Shown here piece after piece: positions 1 to 5,110 of a stretch of 5,110 bases of DNA. The notes below the pieces were generated by a model. That model was not told the origin of the DNA and ran no database searches. It worked only from the letters and a program-made list of their open reading frames with translations. Origin of the DNA: Blastocatellia bacterium (GTDB taxonomy: Bacteria > Acidobacteriota > Blastocatellia > Pyrinomonadales > Pyrinomonadaceae); the NCBI GenBank assembly GCA_003175865.1, contig PSRF01000154.1:1-5110 (forward strand). The letters run 5' to 3'. The first letter of the stretch is position 1. Each line of letters begins with the position of its first letter. The translations under genes and the position numbers were made by a program.

Positions 1-1028
1 AAATAAGTAACGTGTGCATACTTTTCAGTTTCAGCCAGTCGATAGTTGCGAACGCAAATGTTACCCCAAACTTGAGCAAGCACGTTTCGATGCTGTCGTG
101 GTGGAAACGCAATCGGCAGATCGAAGGTGCTGTCGTAAAGTGTGAAACAGACAAAGTGAACTCGCGGTCGGTCGTCAATCGCAAATTCGTTGAAGCCCTG
201 GATAGCCAGTGACTTTGTCAGCTGACGCGCTCGGTCCGGTCTGAAGTTAAAGAAAATGACAGAGTCGCCATCGTGAATCGTCGCGACTGGTTCACCATTC
301 GGTCGGACAAGCGCAATTGGCTCGATGAACTCATCGGTTATTCCGCGCTTGTATTGTTTTTCAACTGCAGTAACTGCGTCCGTCTCGTGTTCGCCTTCAG
401 CGTGCACGAGTAGGTCATAAGCACGCTTCGTTCGTTCCCAACGTTTATCGCGATCCATGGCGTAATAGCGACCGCCTACCGTCGCTATTTCGCCGACTTC
501 GATTTCTTCCATCTTGCGTTGCAAGGCTTTCAAGTAACCGACGCCGGAAGTTGGTGGGGTGTCACGGCCATCAAGAAAGCAGTGGATGTAAACCTGTTTC
601 ACACCGTGCTTTTTTGCCAGACGCAACAACGCATACAAATGTTCAAGTGACGAATGCACCTGGCCGTCGGACAAAAGACCCATAAGATGAAGCGAGCGGT
701 TATTGTTGACCACATTCTCAACGGCACTAACCAACACTCGATTATTAAAAAACTCGCCGGTGACAATCTCGTGATCGACAAGTGAAACGTCCATGCGGAT
801 GACTCGCCCGGAGCCTATGTTCAAATGACCAACTTCCGAATTGCCCATAACACCGTCGGGAAGTCCGACACGGGTGCCGTGCGCTGCAAGCAAAGTCATC
901 GGGTAGTTCGCTGTTAGGTCGTCGTAGTACGGGGTTGATGCCAAGGCAATGGCGTTGCCGTCCTGTGTCGGAGAGTATCCCCAACCGTCAATGATGACTA
1001 GTGCGATTGGGCCACGTTTTTGATTCAA
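1..1028 (-). CDS. gpmI: 2,3-bisphosphoglycerate-independent phosphoglycerate mutase, 3' end cut off by window edge
   Basis: Cytosolic glycolytic enzyme interconverting 3- and 2-phosphoglycerate through a phosphoserine intermediate, normally with two Mn ions. 342 codons are visible of a usual 510-550. The reading frame is unbroken and leaves the window after ETEKYAHVTY. Visible motifs: DGWGY with metal-ligand Asp14; GNSEVGH with the nucleophile Ser64; VHSS with His125; FLDGRDTPP with Arg155 and Asp156; GRYYAMDRD with Arg187 and Arg193; FNFRPDRAR with Arg263 and Arg266. Up to Arg266 these sit at a constant +2 offset from the Geobacillus enzyme numbering as I remember it. The C-terminal metal ligands lie outside. 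The start is TTG at 1026-1028: a TGA lies two codons upstream in frame, no ATG lies between, and a strong ribosome site stands 6 nt away. It begins 9 nt after the GNAT stop, so the two genes are probably co-transcribed and translationally coupled. Identity is very secure. Confidence 0.96.
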   Translation of the reverse strand, partial: MNQKRGPIALVIIDGWGYSPTQDGNAIALASTPYYDDLTANYPMTLLAAHGTRVGLPDGVMGNSEVGHLNIGSGRVIRMDVSLVDHEIVTGEFFNNRVLVSAVENVVNNNRSLHLMGLLSDGQVHSSLEHLYALLRLAKKHGVKQVYIHCFLDGRDTPPTSGVGYLKALQRKMEEIEVGEIATVGGRYYAMDRDKRWERTKRAYDLLVHAEGEHETDAVTAVEKQYKRGITDEFIEPIALVRPNGEPVATIHDGDSVIFFNFRPDRARQLTKSLAIQGFNEFAIDDRPRVHFVCFTLYDSTFDLPIAFPPRQHRNVLAQVWGNICVRNYRLAETEKYAHVTY

Positions 1029-1031
1029 ACT

Positions 1032-1039
1032 TCACCTCT
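1032..1039 (-). promoter_or_regulatory. ribosome binding site of gpmI, overlapping the GNAT stop codon
   Basis: The minus strand reads AGAGGTGA and then AGT before the TTG start at 1028, which puts the AGAGG core 6 nt from the start. It shares bases with the TAG stop of the upstream GNAT gene (1038-1040). This strong site is the main reason for accepting a TTG start, and the overlap fits translational coupling. Confidence 0.8.
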
Positions 1040-1472
1040 AAATTTGGGAATTACGTTTTTCCATCCAGCGATCAGGTTCGCTAAGGTTGTTAAAACCAAA
1101 CTGCCGATACAAACCATGAGCGTCGTGTGTCGCGAGCAGCCAACGACGAAACCCTTGCAACTCTTCGACACTAGAAATTGTTTCAATCAACCATTTCCCG
1201 AGACCTTTGCCGCGATATTCAGGAAGTACAAACACGTCAGCTAGCCATGCGAACGTTGCGTAGTCAGTGACCACGCGGGCAAAGCCGATTTGTTTGTTGC
1301 CAGAGTAAAGACCGAAGTTCAGTGAGTTGTCGACTGAACGAGTTACGGTGTCAAGACTTCGCCCCAGCGCCCAATAGGCGTGGTTAGTCAGGAACTGATG
1401 AATAAAATTCACATCCAGACGATCGCGATCGGTGCTGATAGTAAACTCTGAGAGAACCCACTCTCCAGGCAT
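1038..1472 (-). CDS. GNAT family N-acetyltransferase, 144 aa
   Basis: Small single-domain Gcn5-related acetyltransferase that should transfer acetyl from acetyl-CoA to an amine; the substrate cannot be read from sequence. The acetyl-CoA pyrophosphate loop (motif A) is visible as YRGKGLG at about residues 86-92, after strand ADVFVLPE. Earlier come an N-terminal helix (RLDVNFIHQFL) and strand QIGFARVVTD at 61-70; near the C-terminus is YRQFGF (122-127). I recall the phrases YWALGR and ARVVTD...LADVFVL from a common uncharacterised bacterial GNAT subfamily. The ATG at 1470-1472 is chosen because the domain begins just after it and AAAGAG stands 8 nt upstream. The frame stays open to an ATG at 1649, but that extension reads through an inverted-repeat element and into the enolase gene, and its peptide resembles no domain. 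The gene lies between eno and gpmI, its stop codon overlapping the gpmI ribosome site. Confidence 0.88.
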   Translation of the reverse strand: MPGEWVLSEFTISTDRDRLDVNFIHQFLTNHAYWALGRSLDTVTRSVDNSLNFGLYSGNKQIGFARVVTDYATFAWLADVFVLPEYRGKGLGKWLIETISSVEELQGFRRWLLATHDAHGLYRQFGFNNLSEPDRWMEKRNSQI

Positions 1473-1480
1473 AAGTCCAA

Positions 1481-1486
1481 CTCTTT
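1481..1486 (-). promoter_or_regulatory. likely ribosome binding site of the GNAT gene
   Basis: AAAGAG on the minus strand lies 8 nt before the ATG at 1472. It is a modest match to the anti-Shine-Dalgarno sequence. Its first three bases (1484-1486) are the outer end of the left inverted-repeat arm, so the site is partly built from the repeat element. Confidence 0.5.
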
Positions 1487-1585
1487 GGAGTGCGGCGGCT
1501 CCGGCGCCGCTTTGTGAAATCAGTACCCTTAGTATTTCCAGACTCTTGCTATAACAAAGCGGCTCCGGAGCCGCCGCACTCCAAA
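1484..1585. repeat. REPIN-like element: two inverted 31-bp arms around a 40-bp spacer
   Basis: Arm A (1484-1514) and arm B (1555-1585) are reverse complements at 30 of 31 positions. The sole mismatch is C1505, where the match to arm B requires A. Read outside-in, each arm starts TTTGGAGTGCG, continues into a 16-nt GC-rich palindrome, GCGGCTCCGGAGCCGC (perfect in arm B at 1559-1574, one base off in arm A at 1495-1510), and ends TTTG. The 40-bp spacer (1515-1554) is AT-richer and has no coding sign. An oriented GGAG head, a palindrome and pairing in inverse orientation over about 100 bp match the layout of REPINs, non-autonomous elements mobilised by RAYT (TnpA-REP) transposases. No transposase is in the window. 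It occupies nearly the whole eno-GNAT gap, starting 2 nt after the eno stop. A simple large terminator hairpin is the alternative. Confidence 0.75.
1551..1574 (-). terminator. possible terminator after enolase, inside the right repeat arm
   Basis: On the minus strand the palindrome GCGGCTCCGGAGCCGC (1574 down to 1559) can fold into a 6-bp stem with a CCGG tetraloop and is followed by TTTGTTAT (1558-1551). It begins 13 nt past the enolase TAA. The U-run is short and interrupted, so termination is probably partial at best, and the structure is explained first as part of the repeat element. Confidence 0.35.
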
Positions 1586-1587
1586 AT

Positions 1588-2934
<1,347 letters not shown>

Positions 2935-2938
2935 TTAA

Positions 2939-2943
2939 CTCCT
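2939..2943 (-). promoter_or_regulatory. ribosome binding site of eno
   Basis: AGGAG on the minus strand, 10 nt before the ATG at 2928. The core is strong but the spacing is slightly long. It supports the chosen enolase start; no better start codon lies nearby. Confidence 0.65.
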
Positions 2944-3043
2944 AAATAGATTGGAAAACGTAATCAGACTTTAACACGGTCGACTAAAAAGTTGGTGGTG
3001 GGGTAAGAGTCAACGATAGTCTTGATGGTGTCTAGTAGCAGGT

Positions 3044-4396
3044 TCACGCGGAGCTGGTTCGTGCAACGTTAACTTCGTGGGTATTGTTTTCGTTGTCGGA
3101 GATTTCCAGCCTGACACGCATTACTCGTCGTTTCTCAACGCGCTCTACGTGAAACACAAGGCCATCGCGCTTAACAATCTCGCCTGGTTTCAGCACGTGT
3201 CCGGCTTCTGTCATTAAAAAGCCGCCAATCGTCGTGTAATCCTCCGATTCGGGTAGCGAAAGGTGTAAACGTCGATTTAAATCTCTTACAGCGAGCCCGC
3301 CCGCTAACAGGTATATAGAATCGTTGATTTGAGTAATCTGTTCATTGACCTCTTCATCGTGCTCATCAGAAATCTCGCCAACGATCTCTTCGAGTAGATC
3401 TTCGAGAGTGATTATTCCTTCGAGGCCACCGTGCTCGTCGACAACAAAACCAAAGTGCATCTTTGCTTTTTGCATTTGTCTCAACACGTGCTCAAGTCTT
3501 GCGGTGTCGACAACGTATAGCGGTGGTTGCAGTACATCCTCGAGTAGAAATCTCTCGGGACTAAGCAAACAAGGCATAACGTCCTTACTATGTATGAAGC
3601 CGATTACATCGTCGAATGATTCTCGATAGACAGGCAAGCGCGAATACCGATGTTGCTCAAATGCCTTCGTGATTTCCTCGAGCGTTGAGTTGTAGGAGAT
3701 TGCCGCCATCTCCGTACGTGGCACCATGGCTTCACGCACAAGGGTGTCTGAAAATTCGAAGACGCGATGAATTAAACGACGTTCTTCTGCGCGCAGATGA
3801 CCGCTTTCTCGTGCGACGTCCACGAGTTGTCTCAGCTCAGCTTCAGTGTAGACAGACGAATGTTCGAGTGAAGACTTTAAGCCGATAAGCTTCGCTATTG
3901 TTGCGCCACTCTTATTAAGAAGCCAGATTGGTGCACGAAACAGTTTGGCGAAGAGTTCCAGCGGTCGTGCCGCGAGCACGGCAACAATTTCTGCTCGTTC
4001 GAGTGCGAACATCTTAGGTACTAGTTCGCCTAGCACGATGTGAAAGAAACTGATGAGCGAGAATGCAATTGCAAAGGCGAAGAGGTGCGCAACGTAGTGG
4101 GCACGACCTTCTGGAGCGACTACGATTGCCACCGGTTCGAGCAACCTTGCGATGGTTGGTTCGCCAATCCAACCCAGCGCCAGGGAGGCAAGCGTCACAC
4201 CAAGTTGCACGGCAGAAATGAAGAGAGTCGGATTGTCCAACAGGCGGAGTGCAGCTTGAGCTCCTTTGCTGCCGCCAGCTGCTCGCGTCTCAAGCCTCGT
4301 TCGCCGCGAAGAAACGAGAGCAAACTCGGAGGCCACAAAAAAAGCGTTGGTGGCGATCAATATCACCACGCCGATGAGTTTCAGCAGCGCGGTCAT
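3044..4396 (-). CDS. HlyC/CorC-family protein: CNNM transmembrane domain, CBS pair, CorC_HlyC domain (450 aa)
   Basis: Inner-membrane protein of the CNNM/CorC family, whose members are implicated in Mg or other divalent-cation efflux or homeostasis; older 'hemolysin' names are misleading. Layout: a first membrane segment at about 3-25 (ending NAFFVASEFALVS); a second at 57-77; a third at 101-122 leading into the conserved GELVPK at 123-128; a further hydrophobic stretch at about 137-160. The cytoplasmic part has a CBS pair from about 217 (VREAMVPRTEM) to 342 (FGFVVDEHGGLEGIITLEDLLEEIVGEI), which in relatives binds adenine nucleotides. A CorC_HlyC domain at about 355-432 follows (IYLLAGGLAVRDLN, DYTTIGGFLM), then a short polar tail. 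The length of 450 is normal for the full family form. The ATG start is fixed by an in-frame TGA four codons upstream; the ribosome site is weak (GAGTGA, 9 nt away). The transported ion cannot be assigned from sequence. Confidence 0.93.
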   Translation of the reverse strand: MTALLKLIGVVILIATNAFFVASEFALVSSRRTRLETRAAGGSKGAQAALRLLDNPTLFISAVQLGVTLASLALGWIGEPTIARLLEPVAIVVAPEGRAHYVAHLFAFAIAFSLISFFHIVLGELVPKMFALERAEIVAVLAARPLELFAKLFRAPIWLLNKSGATIAKLIGLKSSLEHSSVYTEAELRQLVDVARESGHLRAEERRLIHRVFEFSDTLVREAMVPRTEMAAISYNSTLEEITKAFEQHRYSRLPVYRESFDDVIGFIHSKDVMPCLLSPERFLLEDVLQPPLYVVDTARLEHVLRQMQKAKMHFGFVVDEHGGLEGIITLEDLLEEIVGEISDEHDEEVNEQITQINDSIYLLAGGLAVRDLNRRLHLSLPESEDYTTIGGFLMTEAGHVLKPGEIVKRDGLVFHVERVEKRRVMRVRLEISDNENNTHEVNVARTSSA

Positions 4397-4487
4397 ATCG
4401 ACAATTCACTCAATTGAGAGCGTTTGGTGGGTTCTCTTATGGAATAACTACCAGGGTCGTCCATCGCAATATTGGGAGGATTGCCGA

Positions 4488-4496
4488 AGTATACCA
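4488..4496 (-). promoter_or_regulatory. extended -10 promoter element, probably for the corC-like gene
   Basis: The minus strand reads TGGTATACT: TATACT matches the sigma-70 -10 consensus at 5 of 6 positions and is preceded by the TGn extension. No good -35 hexamer lies 16-18 nt upstream, which is acceptable for extended -10 promoters. A start near 4480 would give a leader of roughly 85 nt before the ATG at 4396. Predicted by eye only. Confidence 0.45.
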
Positions 4497-4508
4497 CGAG
4501 GCATAGGA

Positions 4509-4552
4509 CGAACCAGCCAACCCCGCAAAGGTCAATAGGGTTGGTAGGTTCG
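4509..4552. repeat. imperfect inverted repeat between carD and the corC-like gene; terminator or operator candidate
   Basis: Arms 4509-4523 and 4538-4552 are complementary at 13 of 15 positions: CGAACC, two mismatched bases, then CCAACCC, a 14-nt loop, GGGTTGG, two mismatches and GGTTCG. It lies 27 nt past the carD stop and just upstream of the extended -10 box. Neither strand has a U-run after it, so it is not a standard intrinsic terminator. It could be an mRNA 3'-end stabiliser, a factor-dependent stop, or a protein-binding dyad. Confidence 0.5.
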
Positions 4553-4578
4553 GCTTATTGTGGATTGGAAACGGCGAA

Positions 4579-5110
4579 TCAATGCCCTGCTGCCGCACCT
4601 GCCGCACGAACTCTTGCCGGGCGCTTGTCGTGCTTTGTGCAAGCGCGCGCGATTGCCTGGTCAACGCGCGGTTCGATGTTGCACTCGGGCTGCCGGCAAA
4701 CCGCGGCGAGTTCCGAGATCACAAGGTAACGTGAGCGTTCAAGCATTCGCTGCTCGCGAAACGAGAGTGGCTTAAGATTGCTGAGATATGTCAAATGTTT
4801 AAGAACGTCCGCCACTTCAAAGATGTCCCCGGTACGCATCTTTTCCGAAAACTCTTTGAAGCGATCTTTCCAGTCGTTAGCGGGCGAGGTGAAATCATCA
4901 GCTAACGCCTTGAACAGCATGTCGCATTCAGCGGAAGAGATTGGGGATCTGAGACCAACTTCAGAGGCATTGGAGACTGGAACCAAGACCAGGGAGTTAT
5001 TCGCAGCGAGACGAAGCGTGTAAAAGGGGAGCTGGATAGCACCGATTTGCTTCTGTTCGATCTGCTCGATGGTCCCGATTCCATGATTCGGGTAAACGAC
5101 TTTCTGGCCG
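4579..5110 (-). CDS. CarD/CdnL-family transcriptional regulator, 5' end cut off by window edge
   Basis: RNA polymerase-binding factor. CarD/CdnL proteins bind the beta-subunit lobe through an N-terminal Tudor-like RID domain and stabilise open complexes, notably at rRNA and growth-related promoters. 176 codons plus one base are visible. The first residues, GQKVVYPNHGIGTIEQI, are the family's N-terminal signature, so only a few codons and the start are missing. The RID domain covers about visible residues 1-50 (FYTLRLAANNSLVLVPVSNA). The helical C-terminal domain follows (DWKDRFKEFSEKMRTGD, LKPLSFREQRMLERSRYLVISELA). Trp80 in NDWKDRF matches the tryptophan that in mycobacterial CarD wedges into DNA at the upstream edge of the transcription bubble. 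A loose Arg/Ala/Gly tail (about 161-176) ends the protein. An ATG occurs inside the frame at 4986, but starting there would delete most of the RID domain, so it is not the real start. The next gene downstream is 182 nt away. Confidence 0.93.
   Translation of the reverse strand, partial: GQKVVYPNHGIGTIEQIEQKQIGAIQLPFYTLRLAANNSLVLVPVSNASEVGLRSPISSAECDMLFKALADDFTSPANDWKDRFKEFSEKMRTGDIFEVADVLKHLTYLSNLKPLSFREQRMLERSRYLVISELAAVCRQPECNIEPRVDQAIARACTKHDKRPARVRAAGAAAGH

Noticed and set aside
745..984. 79-aa minus-strand reading frame inside gpmI
   Set aside because: It lies in a different frame within a gpmI region that encodes every expected motif; it is a shadow.
2983..3013. Sigma-70 promoter for eno using TTGACT (3008-3013) as -35
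   Set aside because: At 17-nt spacing the -10 would be TTTTTA, a poor match; the better TTTAGT needs a 19-nt spacer. A promoter somewhere in 2929-3043 is likely, but I cannot place it.
2980..3015. GTTGACT / AGTCGAC stem as a terminator after the corC-like gene
   Set aside because: The stem is only 7 bp with a G-U pair and a loop of more than 20 nt, and it has no U-run after it.
4040..4417. 125-aa plus-strand reading frame opposite the corC-like gene
   Set aside because: It is fully antisense to the membrane-domain coding region, has no recognisable domain and no ribosome site; explained as a shadow frame.
4409..4418. Perfect palindrome CTCAATTGAG just upstream of the corC-like start
   Set aside because: Ten-base palindromes of this AT content arise by chance; it is too tight to fold, and no second copy or known operator match was seen.
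4437..4664. 75-aa minus-strand frame spanning the carD end and intergenic region
   Set aside because: It overlaps the carD 3' end out of frame, then runs through the dyad and the extended -10 element; no ribosome site and no family resemblance.

Overview
This window carries five protein genes, all on the minus strand, so transcription runs from high to low coordinates. In that order they are a CarD/CdnL-type RNA polymerase-binding regulator (5' end beyond the right edge), a CNNM/CBS-domain HlyC/CorC-family membrane protein, enolase, a small GNAT acetyltransferase, and cofactor-independent phosphoglycerate mutase (3' end beyond the left edge). No tRNA, rRNA, CRISPR array, transposase or phage gene was seen, and no gene-free stretch exceeds 300 bases.

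Base composition is moderate (near 50% GC by eye). The CarD, enolase and CorC proteins read most like those of Acidobacteriota, perhaps the Blastocatellia side. That placement rests on remembered protein resemblance, not a search. Verrucomicrobiota or Planctomycetota cannot be excluded.

Region by region: 4582-5110 is the CarD gene. Positions 4397-4578 are intergenic, with a strong imperfect dyad (4509-4552) and an extended -10 box (4488-4496) likely serving the corC-like gene at 3044-4396. Positions 2929-3043 are the enolase leader, with an AGGAG ribosome site. Enolase lies at 1588-2928 and has every catalytic residue. Positions 1473-1587 are filled mostly by a 102-bp element made of two inverted 31-bp arms, each with a GC-rich palindrome, which looks like a REPIN (paired REP) element. 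The GNAT gene (1038-1472) follows and is tightly linked to gpmI (1-1028), whose TTG start and ribosome site overlap the GNAT stop.

Functionally, GpmI and enolase are consecutive steps of lower glycolysis (3-phosphoglycerate to 2-phosphoglycerate to phosphoenolpyruvate), so the left half is a small glycolytic cluster with an acetyltransferase between the two enzymes. The right half pairs a global transcription factor with a membrane protein, and no functional link between those two is evident. No new biological system is evident. The most unusual item is the REPIN-like element, placed where it can affect both the end of the enolase transcript and translation of the GNAT gene.
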